Assembly (NCBI GenBank): GCA_021818715.1 | Contig: JAKATN010000006.1 | Span: 1-59,186, forward strand | Reading direction: 5' to 3' | DNA: 59,186 nucleotides | DNA from: Thermoplasmata archaeon | Lineage (GTDB): Archaea > Thermoplasmatota > Thermoplasmata > Thermoplasmatales > Thermoplasmataceae | Part shown: in pieces, positions 1 to 8,598 of the stretch | How the letters are laid out: each line of letters starts with the position of its first letter | Position numbering within the stretch: position 1 is the stretch's first letter | Program-made: the position numbers and the translations under genes | Notes under the pieces: model-generated | What the model was told of the DNA's origin: nothing | Database searches by the model: none | What the model saw: only the letters and a program-made list of their open reading frames with translations

Positions 1-79
1 CATTGAATACTGACTTATTGCTTCGTTTCCATCGCCGGGATACCATGACACTATGTACCTGCCACCCGTATATAGGTTC

Positions 80-116
80 GCATTCATCCCACGACTAAAG
101 CCGTGGGCTTTCTGCT
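80..116 (+). mobile_element. IS200/IS605-type right-end hairpin (remnant or edge of element)
   Basis: A six-base-pair stem (88-93 pairing with 102-107) with an eight-base loop containing ACTAAAG is framed by GCATTCATCC on the left and GCTTTCTGC on the right. This arrangement is what I know from the 3' ends of archaeal IS200/IS605 (TnpB) elements, where it overlaps the end of the omega RNA. No transposase or TnpB reading frame is visible in the 80 bases to its left, so this is either the edge of an element lying mostly outside the window or a solo remnant. The identification rests on recalled family patterns, not on an alignment. Confidence 0.5.
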
Positions 117-481
117 TAAGATCGTAAATTCTTGCCAGAATAAATCTTGCACGGAAACCCGCAAATCAGAGAAAGATGCCGTCTCTGAACTTACCTTCCA
201 TAAACATTTGAGTGTGTTTTGGTTTAACTCACTAAATAAAGGATGCCATGTAATCTATGCTTATAACTCTGGTAATCTACCAGAGGCTACTCCTGTCGTT
301 AAACAGCGCTGTATCGCCTGGTGCCAGGAATGAAGGCTTCTTCTGTAAGGCATCGTTCTCATTTATGATTCAGGTCTCTTTTCAATGCAGGGCTTGAAGA
401 TAAGGAAGTGATTGCATTATGTGCGGGTACCGGGACGATCTGTTAACCAGAGCAGTTCTGTAGTAAAGGGTTAAATAAACA
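117..481. other. Non-coding stretch with three short hairpins
   Basis: No convincing gene is visible. The open frame at 103-333 begins inside the IS-like hairpin and has no recognisable motif. Three inverted repeats occur close together: 267-285 (8-bp stem, 3-base loop), 303-312 (10-base perfect palindrome) and 317-328 (5-bp stem, 2-base loop). The stretch could be decayed mobile-element DNA or a structured transcript. It also carries the upstream region of the nfeD-like gene, with an A/T-rich patch at 470-480 just before its GTG start. Confidence 0.4.
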
Positions 482-1780
482 GTGCCTATAATTTATAAAT
501 TGAAGATAGCGATACTGATCCTGCTCGGTTTGGCCTTTCTTCTTGGGCTTTCCACTGTGTCCGCCATACCGGTGAACGCAAACGGGGCCGCACAGAGCGT
601 AATGGTCATACACATGGATTATCCCGTTGACGCAGGTTCTACGGCCATGTTTCAGAGCGCACTTTCGTCCATGGATTACAGTGCGTACAAGGCGGTAGTC
701 ATTGAAATGAATACTCCAGGTGGCCTTCTTTCTGATATGAACCAGACAGTGACTATAATCAATCAGACCGAGAGGTACCTGCCGGTTTATACCTATATAG
801 AGCCGGATGGCTGGGGGGCTTCAGCCGGTTCTTACATCGCGATGGCAACAGACGTGATTTACATGGGACCGGGTTCATTCATAGGGCCATCCACTCCTAT
901 AGTCACGGATAACATTTCCGGAGAGCAGCAGCATGTTACCAATGCAATGGAAAGCTTCATGGTCAGCATGGCTTCTGCTCATGGAAGAAACACCACTGCT
1001 GCTTATGATATGGTGGCCTACAATACAGCATACACTGCGTCTCAGGCATACAGCAACGGGCTCGTCGAAGGGATCGCGGATAATTTCAGCCAGTTCATGA
1101 GCGCAATGAACCTCACCGGTTACAATGTGGTGAACGTTAATGAGGGGGTTTACGACCAGTTCCTATCTGCATTGAGTAATTCTTTTGTCGATGGATTGCT
1201 TCTTACAATCGGCACCATTGCGATTCTTCTTGACCTTTACCACGGAACTGTGATAATTTCGGTAGTGGGCCTTATAGCCATAGGACTCGGGCTGGTCGGT
1301 CTGGAGGTGGTTGGTGCCGCCCCTCTTGGAATATTCCTGATAATAATAGGTGCGGTAATAATGCTGTTAGAATTTAAATTGGGACATGGTTTTGCTTTGG
1401 TGACAGGTATGGTGACAGCCTTGGTAGGTGCTTTTCTCCTGACTCCCGCTTATATCAGCTATGGATCAAACTCCTCCAGCAACGGTCCATTTTCCACGGG
1501 CAATATAGTGATTGCCGTAATTTTCGTTATTGTGGCGCTGCTCATCGCTTATTATCTGATGCAGATAAGGAAGGGATTTCAGCAGAAAAAATACACAGGT
1601 ATAGAATCGATTATTGGTAAGGAAGGAACGGCTAAAACAGATATCTCCATGCACGGCTGGGTTTCCATAGAAGGGCAGCAGTGGCAGGCAAAGTCTGAGG
1701 GAGAAATCATTCCAGCAGATTCAGAGGTACTGATCACCGGAAAGGAGGGCCTCATACTCATCGTCAAGAAGAAGGAATAA
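482..1780 (+). CDS. NfeD-family membrane-bound ClpP-class protease
   Basis: The protein combines an N-terminal signal anchor (about residues 8-28), a periplasm-facing ClpP/SppA-like protease domain (about 38-220), four or so membrane segments (about 240-360) and a C-terminal NfeD/OB domain (about 370-432). The NTPGG motif (77-81) and GASAGSYIA (112-120) fit the oxyanion and nucleophile regions, with Ser114 as likely nucleophile. In the Pyrococcus 1510-N protease the base is a lysine in a KITNYL-like segment. Here the matching segment reads HVTNAM, so His151 appears to replace it. The family cleaves the hydrophobic C-terminus of stomatin-like partners, but no stomatin gene is adjacent. GTG start; the next gene follows after 4 bases. 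Confidence 0.85.
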   Translation: MPIIYKLKIAILILLGLAFLLGLSTVSAIPVNANGAAQSVMVIHMDYPVDAGSTAMFQSALSSMDYSAYKAVVIEMNTPGGLLSDMNQTVTIINQTERYLPVYTYIEPDGWGASAGSYIAMATDVIYMGPGSFIGPSTPIVTDNISGEQQHVTNAMESFMVSMASAHGRNTTAAYDMVAYNTAYTASQAYSNGLVEGIADNFSQFMSAMNLTGYNVVNVNEGVYDQFLSALSNSFVDGLLLTIGTIAILLDLYHGTVIISVVGLIAIGLGLVGLEVVGAAPLGIFLIIIGAVIMLLEFKLGHGFALVTGMVTALVGAFLLTPAYISYGSNSSSNGPFSTGNIVIAVIFVIVALLIAYYLMQIRKGFQQKKYTGIESIIGKEGTAKTDISMHGWVSIEGQQWQAKSEGEIIPADSEVLITGKEGLILIVKKKE

Positions 1781-1784
1781 CCCG

Positions 1785-2726
1785 ATGAAAGAGACTGTGC
1801 TTGGTTACGATATTGGCGGTACCAAGATCCTCGCGCTGGTTGGCAGCACAGACGGTACCGTTTACTCCAAGGTGGAAAAGAAGACCGGGAACCATCTTGG
1901 GCGGGAGGGCCTGATTGGGCAGTTGCTGCAGATCGGTGAGGAAGCACTGAGAACTTCCGGCAACTTGAAAATAAGCAGGATAGGCATAATCTGTGCCGGC
2001 CTCATTGATCAGAAAAACGGCACAGTAATAACTTCACCCAACATCCCATCTGTAAACGGCGTACACCTAACGAGAATACTTTCAGATCATTTCGGGACGC
2101 CGGCATTCCTCGAGAATGACGCCGCGGGAGCCGCAATAGCAGAAAAAGAGTTCGGGCTTGCAAAGAAGTCCGCCAATTTTATATATCTTGCACTGAGCAC
2201 GGGGATAGGTTCTGGCATCTTCATAGACGGAAAGTTATACCGTGGATCTAACGGGCTTGCCGGAGAGGTGGGCCATAATGTCATTCAGGTTGACGGCCCC
2301 CTGTGCTCATGCGGCCGCAAAGGATGTCTTGAGGCTATGGCATCCGGTTCCGCTGTTGCCAGGTATGCAAGGGAAGCGCTTGAGCTGATGCGCGGGTCTC
2401 ATGCCAGGACTGAACTCAGGGAAGGAATGGATGCACGTGCCGTTCTGAGCCTGTGGGCAAACGGAAACAGGGAAGCTGGCGTAATAGTGGACAGGGTGAT
2501 CTATTACCTCGCCATAGGTATCGTAAACATCTGCTGCGCTTTCGATCCTGAACTGATACTAATAGGTGGAGGGATGTCCAATGCAGGGGAGAATTTCATT
2601 GAAAAAATTAGGGAAACCGTCCTGGGTGAATTCAAGACGATGGGAAGGCAGGTAAAGATAGCCAGGGCATCTCCGGACGTCACTTCTCTTGCACCGCTGG
2701 CACTGATAAAATATCTCTCGCGTTAG
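1785..2726 (+). CDS. ROK-family sugar kinase (glucokinase-like)
   Basis: This 313-residue protein has the usual ROK architecture. An N-terminal phosphate-binding GYDIGGTK motif lies at residues 8-15, a central ENDAAGAA segment holds the catalytic aspartate, and a second glycine-rich loop reads STGIGSG. The zinc-binding signature CSCGRKGCLEAMASG that defines ROK proteins is intact. It should phosphorylate a hexose or N-acylhexosamine with ATP in the cytosol. Glucose is plausible for a heterotroph using the Entner-Doudoroff route, but the substrate cannot be read from sequence. It follows the NfeD gene by 4 bases, so the two are probably co-transcribed without an obvious functional link. Confidence 0.88.
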   Translation: MKETVLGYDIGGTKILALVGSTDGTVYSKVEKKTGNHLGREGLIGQLLQIGEEALRTSGNLKISRIGIICAGLIDQKNGTVITSPNIPSVNGVHLTRILSDHFGTPAFLENDAAGAAIAEKEFGLAKKSANFIYLALSTGIGSGIFIDGKLYRGSNGLAGEVGHNVIQVDGPLCSCGRKGCLEAMASGSAVARYAREALELMRGSHARTELREGMDARAVLSLWANGNREAGVIVDRVIYYLAIGIVNICCAFDPELILIGGGMSNAGENFIEKIRETVLGEFKTMGRQVKIARASPDVTSLAPLALIKYLSR

Positions 2727-2751
2727 ACAGCTACTGTAAAATATTTTTTCA

Positions 2752-2825
2752 AGCCGCCGACGGGGTTCGATCCCGCGACCTTGTGCTTACCAAGCACACG
2801 CTCTACCAGGCTGAGCTACGGCGGC
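2752..2825 (-). tRNA. tRNA-Thr (GGT anticodon)
   Basis: On the minus strand a full cloverleaf can be folded. The seven-base-pair acceptor is GCCGCCG with CGGCGGC, the D arm begins AGCTCAG, the anticodon stem TGTGC/GCACA encloses loop TTGGTAA, and the T arm carries GGGATCGAACCCC. The anticodon GGT specifies threonine, and U73 as discriminator fits archaeal tRNA-Thr. CCA is not encoded and no intron is present. A TATA-like element lies at 2858-2865. Confidence 0.95.
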
Positions 2826-2857
2826 AAAGTATGGCCGGTCAGTGGATTATCCGCTGA

Positions 2858-2865
2858 TATTAAAA
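2858..2865 (-). promoter_or_regulatory. TATA-like box of tRNA-Thr
   Basis: On the minus strand the sequence TTTTAATA lies 33-40 bases upstream of the mature 5' end of tRNA-Thr. That is a fitting position for an archaeal TATA box given a short 5' leader. Confidence 0.45.
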
Positions 2866-2879
2866 TCTTCTAAGGCAGA

Positions 2880-4091
2880 TCAGGTACCTTCTTCCCAACT
2901 GTCCAAATATTCCAGCTGTCCCGAATCCAGACTGTCGTAATTCACGTTCATTGATTTGAGTTTTATCTCGGCAACCGATCTGTCTATATCAGCAGGAACA
3001 GCATATAGCTTTCTGGAAAGCTTTTCGTGATTCTTTACCAGGTATTCGGCCACCAGCGCCTGAATTGCAAAGCTCATATCCATGATTTCAACCGGATGTC
3101 CCTGTCCTGCAGAGAGATTCACCAGTCTTCCCTCCGAGAGCAGATCGACGTGGTTACCGTTTTCGAGGAAATACCTGGTAACGTTCTTTCTTACCTCCTC
3201 CTTTCGCCTGGAACGCGAATCCAGATTGTCTACCTCTATTTCGTTGTTGAAATGCCCGGAATTTGCGAGAACAATTCCAGGCTTTGCAGTGAGCAGGTCT
3301 GAATATTTAATCACGGATTTCATTCCGGTAGCCGTGATCGCAAAATCAGCAGTTTTCAGTGCATCCCTGACGGGCATGACGGTGTACCCATCCATGACTG
3401 CCTCAACCGCCTTAGTCGGATCAACTTCAGTTACGGTGACCACCGCACCAAGTCCCCTGAGCCTCATGGCTATGCCCTTTCCACAGTATCCGTAACCGCA
3501 GACTACCGCCAGCTTACCCGCAATGAGGAGATTTGTGGATACCAGCAACCCTTCCATAGTGCTCTGGCCCGTGCCGTACCTGTTGTCAAAGTAGTGTTTC
3601 ATTACAGCATCATTAACGTCAAACATGGGAAATTTAAGGATATTTTTCTTCTCCATAACTCTGAGCCGGTTGACCCCTGTTGTTGTTTCCTCGTTCCCAC
3701 CAATAATCCTGTCAGAAAGGTCTGATCTTTCAGTGTGAACCAGCCTGGTAAGGTCTCCCCCGTCATCGATGATGATATCCGGCCTGGAGTCAAGAACCGC
3801 GTTCAGGTTCGCATAGTACTCATCCCTGCTCTCTCCCTTCCTGCCATGTACATCAAGAGAAAAATCGGACCTGAGGGAACCTATGACATCGTCATCTGAG
3901 GTCAGTGGATTGCATGACGTGAGGTGTATAACCGCGCCCCCATCCTTAAGTGCCAGTGCCAGCACACCAGTTTTTGCCTCAACATGAAGCGCCATAGCTA
4001 TGGAGAGCCCCCTGAAGGGTTTTTCCCCCTTGAATCTCTCCCTAATGGCAGAAAGGACAGGCATATGCTCTTCTGCCCATTTGAGTTTCAT
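2880..4091 (-). CDS. ahcY: Adenosylhomocysteinase (S-adenosylhomocysteine hydrolase)
   Basis: About 403 residues, typical for the archaeal family. The enzyme reversibly hydrolyses S-adenosylhomocysteine to adenosine and homocysteine, clearing the inhibitor made by methyltransferases. The NAD-binding Rossmann motif GYGYCGKG is present, preceded by the RYGTGQS segment and followed by the TEVDP dinucleotide-binding strand. The C-terminal tail expected to reach the neighbouring subunit's NAD is present. I prefer the ATG at 4091; the open frame extends to a TTG at 4106. It lies downstream of the riboflavin-type reductase gene on the same strand, so the two probably form an operon. Confidence 0.93.
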   Translation of the reverse strand: MKLKWAEEHMPVLSAIRERFKGEKPFRGLSIAMALHVEAKTGVLALALKDGGAVIHLTSCNPLTSDDDVIGSLRSDFSLDVHGRKGESRDEYYANLNAVLDSRPDIIIDDGGDLTRLVHTERSDLSDRIIGGNEETTTGVNRLRVMEKKNILKFPMFDVNDAVMKHYFDNRYGTGQSTMEGLLVSTNLLIAGKLAVVCGYGYCGKGIAMRLRGLGAVVTVTEVDPTKAVEAVMDGYTVMPVRDALKTADFAITATGMKSVIKYSDLLTAKPGIVLANSGHFNNEIEVDNLDSRSRRKEEVRKNVTRYFLENGNHVDLLSEGRLVNLSAGQGHPVEIMDMSFAIQALVAEYLVKNHEKLSRKLYAVPADIDRSVAEIKLKSMNVNYDSLDSGQLEYLDSWEEGT

Positions 4092-4123
4092 CAAACCTGC
4101 ATTCAATAATAACTACCCCTGCG

Positions 4124-4729
4124 TCAATGCTTAAACAGTTTAATAAGAATCCCGTCCCCGAGGGTGGAAACAAACTCAAACGACAGACTGGCCGCTGTTT
4201 TACCCTGGAAAAGGGGAGTACTGCCGGCAGGGAGAATTATGTTGCCTATAAACACGAAGAATCGGTCGAACAACCCAGTCTCAACAAACTGGGAAATCAC
4301 GTTCGATCCGCCTTCAACAAGGACTTTTCTGATTCCCGTATCATGAAGGCGTGCCAGGATGTTGGCAATACCAAGATCATCCTCCCGGATAATTTTCACG
4401 CTTTTCCCGAATCCATGATCGGTGGAACGCGAGGTGAAAATAATGACTTCATGGCCGTCCTCAAATATGGACGATCCGGGTTTTATGCGGAACTTTGAGT
4501 CCAGAACCACCCTTATGGGCTGGCGGGCCGCGGGAAGGTTCCTTACCCTCAGGGTGGGATTATCCAGTATCACCGTGTTTGCACCCACCAGTATTGCATC
4601 GGACTCCGCCCTGAGCGTGTCTACCCTGGCAGCATCCTCTGCATTCGATATCGAGACCCGTTTTCCGCCTTTCCCTGAAATATAGCCGTTTAGGCTTTGG
4701 GCGACGTTTATGGTAACTTCCGGACGCAT
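4124..4729 (-). CDS. 2,5-diamino-6-ribosylamino-pyrimidinone 5'-phosphate reductase (RibD C-terminal family)
   Basis: The protein belongs to the dihydrofolate reductase-like RibD C-terminal family. In archaea its stand-alone members reduce the ribosyl side chain of the GTP-derived pyrimidine on the way to riboflavin and F420. The opening PEVTINVAQSLNGYIS, the ILVGANTVILDNPTL segment and the later VEGGSNVISQF segment are diagnostic. I chose the ATG at 4729 because GAGGT sits 8 bases upstream and the product then starts directly at the family's conserved first strand; an ATG at 4750 is the alternative. A deaminase domain is absent, as usual for archaeal members. The downstream neighbour is ahcY. 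Confidence 0.85.
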   Translation of the reverse strand: MRPEVTINVAQSLNGYISGKGGKRVSISNAEDAARVDTLRAESDAILVGANTVILDNPTLRVRNLPAARQPIRVVLDSKFRIKPGSSIFEDGHEVIIFTSRSTDHGFGKSVKIIREDDLGIANILARLHDTGIRKVLVEGGSNVISQFVETGLFDRFFVFIGNIILPAGSTPLFQGKTAASLSFEFVSTLGDGILIKLFKH

Positions 4730-4848
4730 TTTCCAGACCTCAATAGACATTCCTTTAAAGATATTCCCTGAGTGGCAGTAATTTCATTTTGGGAGCGGGT
4801 CACTCAATCCTGTTATTAACCTGCTCTGCATTCATATATTGAATCAGG

Positions 4849-6882
4849 ATGCTCGGTCAGTTCCTTTATGAGAATCAGGAGATAGACAGGATTCTCGGCA
4901 CTGACGGACTGGCTTTATATCCGCATCAGCAGGAAGCCATCCGGAACTTCAGATCAGGATCAGACATCATAGTTTCAGTACCGACGGCTGCAGGAAAGAC
5001 TCTCATCGCGACTGTAGCCATCACAGATTCTTACCTGAAGGGACTGAAGTCGATCTATATAGTCCCGCTGAGGGCGCTCGCTTCAGAAATTTACGCAAGC
5101 CTGTCAAGGTTAAGGTTGATCGGGGCCAGGGTAGGGATCGCGACAGGGGATTACAACGAAGGCTACACGCGGCTCTCCAGATTCGACGTAATCGTAATGA
5201 CATCGGAAAAGGCCGACTCACTGCTCCATCATGAGCCTGAATTCCTGAGTGAAATAGGGCTTATAGTGGCTGACGAGATGCATCTTCTCGGAGACAGCGA
5301 CAGGGGTTCGAGGCTTGAGGTTTTCATCACCGCGGCCAGGCTGGTTAACCCGGACATAAGATTTGTCGGGCTCTCAGCGACCATATCCAATGCAGATCAG
5401 CTCTGCGGGTGGCTCAAATGCAAGCTTACGAAGAGCAATTTCCGTCCTGTACCTATAGAAAGCTTCACCATATTCAGGAATAGGGTGGAGAACGAGTCCG
5501 GGTCAGAGGCGTTGAAAAACCCTCTTCCAGAAATTTCAAAATCGCACATACTCGAAGGCGGTCAGGTTCTGATATTCAGGAATTCGAGGAAGCGTGCAGA
5601 GGAGACCGCAATCGAACTGTCCCGGGAGCTTGATCTTGCGGGACCCGAGTTGCCAGTTGCGGAGGATGAGAGGACATCCAAGGAGTCGCTGCTTTTCGAA
5701 TTGATCTCGAAGGGAGTCGCCTTTCATCACGCAGGCCTTTCTAACGAGAACCGGCAGCTGGTCGAGGATTACTTCAGGGAAGGAAAGATCAAGGCAATAT
5801 GCGCGACCCCTACCCTAGCAGCTGGTGTAAACCTGCCTGCCAGGGCCGTAATTCTCAGAGACCTCACCAGATTCAGCGACGGGTACAGCCAGTTCATTTC
5901 AATAATGGAGGCAAAGCAAATGATGGGCCGAGCTGGAAGGCCCGCTTACGATAAGAAGGGTTACTGCTACCTGTGGGCCTCGTCCGATCAATCGTACGAG
6001 ATGTGCAGGAAATACATAGAGGATGAACCCGAGGATATCAGGTCCTCACTGTCGGAAGTCCATCTGCTTAGGTTTAACAACCTTGCATTGATTTCATCCG
6101 GTATAGCGCATAACGCAGAAACGCTGATGGACTTTTATTCCCGCACATTCATGGGATATTCCGGTGACATGCCCGCAAGGCAATCCGTGGATGAAAGCCT
6201 TGATTTTCTGGAGACAAACGACTTCATCCGCAGCGGTTCCGCTGGATTGAAGGCCACCGATTTCGGAAGAAAGGTTTCAAACCTTTACATAGACCCCATG
6301 AGCGCACTGGCATTCAAGAATTTCCTTGAGGAGGAATTTTCCGTATTCGGGGCGCTTTACTGCATCTCTTCGGTACCGGATATGCCTCAGGTCTCCGTCC
6401 AGAAACAGGATTATCCGCTCCTGGACGATGCAGGAGAGCGCCTTTACACCGACAGGATAAATCCGCCCGCCCTGAAACTTGCACTGATAATGAAAGACTG
6501 GATCGATGAAGTGCCGATTAATAAGATTTCAGAGAAATACAGTGTTGGGTCGGGAGATATACAGAGCAGAGTCGCAACCGCGGAATGGCTGCTTTTCAGC
6601 ATGGCTGAACTCTCATCAATCTACAGAAAACAGGTTAGAGATGAAATAATGAACCTGTCGCTCAGGATCAGGGATGGGGTAAGGCAGGACGTGATTGACC
6701 TGCTCAGGATCAGGGAGGTTGGCAGGGTTCGCGCCAGGCGTCTTTACAATGCAGGCTACCATTCGGTCAGGGAGGTGGGAGAAGCGAGGGTGTCTGATCT
6801 GGCAAAACTCAGGAATTTTTCGGACAGGCTTGCTGAAACCATAATTTCCAACGCGAGGTTGATTTCCGGTGATTCACGCTAA
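4849..6882 (+). CDS. hel308: Hel308-type superfamily 2 DNA helicase
   Basis: This 677-residue Ski2-like helicase carries motif I TAAGKT (46-51), motif II DEMH (142-145), motif III LSATI and motif VI QMMGRAGRP, then a winged-helix and ratchet region and a C-terminal helix-hairpin-helix (about 620-670). Hel308 unwinds lagging-strand forks 3' to 5' and acts in replication-coupled repair. The usual archaeal protein is about 690-720 residues, so this one is slightly short but has all domains. It heads a plus-strand run and overlaps the following tRNA methyltransferase gene by 14 bases. Confidence 0.93.
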   Translation: MLGQFLYENQEIDRILGTDGLALYPHQQEAIRNFRSGSDIIVSVPTAAGKTLIATVAITDSYLKGLKSIYIVPLRALASEIYASLSRLRLIGARVGIATGDYNEGYTRLSRFDVIVMTSEKADSLLHHEPEFLSEIGLIVADEMHLLGDSDRGSRLEVFITAARLVNPDIRFVGLSATISNADQLCGWLKCKLTKSNFRPVPIESFTIFRNRVENESGSEALKNPLPEISKSHILEGGQVLIFRNSRKRAEETAIELSRELDLAGPELPVAEDERTSKESLLFELISKGVAFHHAGLSNENRQLVEDYFREGKIKAICATPTLAAGVNLPARAVILRDLTRFSDGYSQFISIMEAKQMMGRAGRPAYDKKGYCYLWASSDQSYEMCRKYIEDEPEDIRSSLSEVHLLRFNNLALISSGIAHNAETLMDFYSRTFMGYSGDMPARQSVDESLDFLETNDFIRSGSAGLKATDFGRKVSNLYIDPMSALAFKNFLEEEFSVFGALYCISSVPDMPQVSVQKQDYPLLDDAGERLYTDRINPPALKLALIMKDWIDEVPINKISEKYSVGSGDIQSRVATAEWLLFSMAELSSIYRKQVRDEIMNLSLRIRDGVRQDVIDLLRIREVGRVRARRLYNAGYHSVREVGEARVSDLAKLRNFSDRLAETIISNARLISGDSR

Positions 6883-7819
6883 GGTACCCAAAAGCAGGGC
6901 CCAGGACAATATCCTGAGGCTGAAGCAGAAGAACCTGATCGCGAAAGGGTTTGAAATCATCAGGATCGGGGAGGACGTGCTCATACCGCTGAACGAGGAC
7001 ACTCCAGCAATGCCTGAGGGCATGGAGACTGTCGACGTCGAAGGCAAAGCCAGGAAGGAACGCGTCTATCCAATGAAGCATTCCGGCTCCTTTGACGTTA
7101 TCGGGAAAATTGCAATCGTAAAGGTGAAATCTGTTGAGAAAGCAAAGCAGATCTCTGACAGCATCATGACGACCAATAGGGGAATCGATACCGTATATTA
7201 CGGAGGAAAACTGAGCGGAAGTGAAAGGGTAAGATCCCTATTCCTTCTCGGGGGAGTGGACAATCCTGTAACAATCCACAGGGAGAACGGCCTCAGGTTC
7301 AGGGTCGATGTGTCGAAGGCTTATTTTTCCCCAAGACTGGCCACAGAGAGAAAAATCCTGTCGGAAGGGGTACGGGATAGAGAAAGAATACTGGACCTTT
7401 TTGCCGGGGTCGGACCATTCAGCATTACCGTTGCTTCACGAAGCAAATGTTCCATAGATGCTGTTGACATAAATCAGGAAGCAGTGCGACTGATGTCTGA
7501 AAATATAGCGCTGAACAGGATGAAGGGGACGATCACGCCAGTCTGTGCGGACGCTGCTGATTTCCTTGGAGAAACGAAAACAAAGTATGACAGGATCATC
7601 ATGAACCTGCCGATGAAGTCTCCGGACTACCTGGATATAGCTGCAGTCCATCTGAAGAGTGGAGGCATCATAAACCTGTACGTGATTTCAGACATTGAGA
7701 ACCTCACTTTAACGATGGAAAGGGCCAGGGCCCTTGGGCTTTCCCTGGTGGGAAAGAGGATAGTTCATGGTTACTCGAAGGACAAGAATCTATATTCGCT
7801 TGAATTGAGGAAGGAGTAA
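6869..7819 (+). CDS. trm5: tRNA (guanine37-N1)-methyltransferase, Trm5 family
   Basis: The protein has the Trm5/TYW2 layout. An N-terminal D1-like region and a beta-rich D2 domain (residues about 75-160) precede a class I SAM-binding Rossmann domain with DLFAGVGPFSI (about 175-185) and the catalytic NLP motif (about 247). The NLP form favours N1-methylation of G37 by Trm5 rather than the aminocarboxypropyl transfer of Taw2, whose motif is NPP-like. m1G37 prevents frameshifting. Start is GTG inside the end of hel308. The stop overlaps the next start by one base. Confidence 0.85.
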   Translation: MIHAKVPKSRAQDNILRLKQKNLIAKGFEIIRIGEDVLIPLNEDTPAMPEGMETVDVEGKARKERVYPMKHSGSFDVIGKIAIVKVKSVEKAKQISDSIMTTNRGIDTVYYGGKLSGSERVRSLFLLGGVDNPVTIHRENGLRFRVDVSKAYFSPRLATERKILSEGVRDRERILDLFAGVGPFSITVASRSKCSIDAVDINQEAVRLMSENIALNRMKGTITPVCADAADFLGETKTKYDRIIMNLPMKSPDYLDIAAVHLKSGGIINLYVISDIENLTLTMERARALGLSLVGKRIVHGYSKDKNLYSLELRKE

Positions 7820-8598
7820 TGGCCACTATCGGGGAAAAACTTGGAGACCTAGCAGTAGAGGTATACGAGAAGGTGCTTATGGACGAGATCGCCAAGGCAC
7901 CTATCCCATCACATCTGGCCATTATCACAGACGGTAACAGGAGGTACGCCAGGGGTGAGGGACTTCCTGAAATTCTTGGCCATGTCAAGGGGAAGGAAAA
8001 ACTTGAAGAGGTGCTCGAATGGTGCCGGGACATTGGCATCAAGATCGTGACAGTCTATGCCTTTTCCACAGAGAATTTTTCCAGAACAAAACGCGAGGTG
8101 GATTTTCTCATGGATCTGATAGAGAAATCACTTAACGACCTCCTGCATGACCAAAGAATAGTCAGGAACGAGATTAACATCAGGGTACTTGGCAAAATTG
8201 AACAGCTACCTCAGTCTCTAAGAAACGCCATTGATAAAGTTGAGAATTTTACGAAGGACTACAGCAAATTCAGGCTGAATCTCGCCATAGGATATGGTGG
8301 CAGGACAGAAATTGTGGATGCGGTCAGAAGGATCTCCGAAAAGGTGAGGAGCGGCGAACTGGCGCTGGAGGAGATAAGCGAAGAAACATTCCGCGGGTTC
8401 CTGTATGACCCGACCATCCCGGACCCTGATCTCGTGTTCAGGACCAGTGGGGAGGAGAGGGTCTCGAATTTTCTGCTCTGGCAGTCTGCGTACTCGGAAC
8501 TTTACTTCTGCGAAGTCAACTGGCCGGAACTCAAGAAGATTGATCTCCTGAGGGCTGTGCAGAACTACCAGCAGAGGAAGAGGAGGTTCGGTCACTAA
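7819..8598 (+). CDS. uppS: cis-Prenyltransferase (polyprenyl diphosphate synthase, UppS family)
   Basis: A 259-residue member of the undecaprenyl diphosphate synthase family. The signature IITDGNRRYAR contains the catalytic aspartate (D38), TVYAFSTENF follows, and the C-terminal DLVFRTSGEERVSNFLLWQ segment supplies the Mg-binding and substrate residues. In archaea such enzymes build the long polyprenyl (dolichol-type) carrier used for N-glycosylation, which connects this gene functionally to the AglB gene at 22594. The first 25 or so residues before the core are longer than in bacterial homologues. It is coupled to trm5 and tiaS with no intergenic space. Confidence 0.92.
   Translation: MATIGEKLGDLAVEVYEKVLMDEIAKAPIPSHLAIITDGNRRYARGEGLPEILGHVKGKEKLEEVLEWCRDIGIKIVTVYAFSTENFSRTKREVDFLMDLIEKSLNDLLHDQRIVRNEINIRVLGKIEQLPQSLRNAIDKVENFTKDYSKFRLNLAIGYGGRTEIVDAVRRISEKVRSGELALEEISEETFRGFLYDPTIPDPDLVFRTSGEERVSNFLLWQSAYSELYFCEVNWPELKKIDLLRAVQNYQQRKRRFGH

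Noticed and set aside
103-333. 76-residue open frame on plus strand
   Set aside because: It starts inside the IS-like hairpin, runs through several inverted repeats and shows no motif or start signal.
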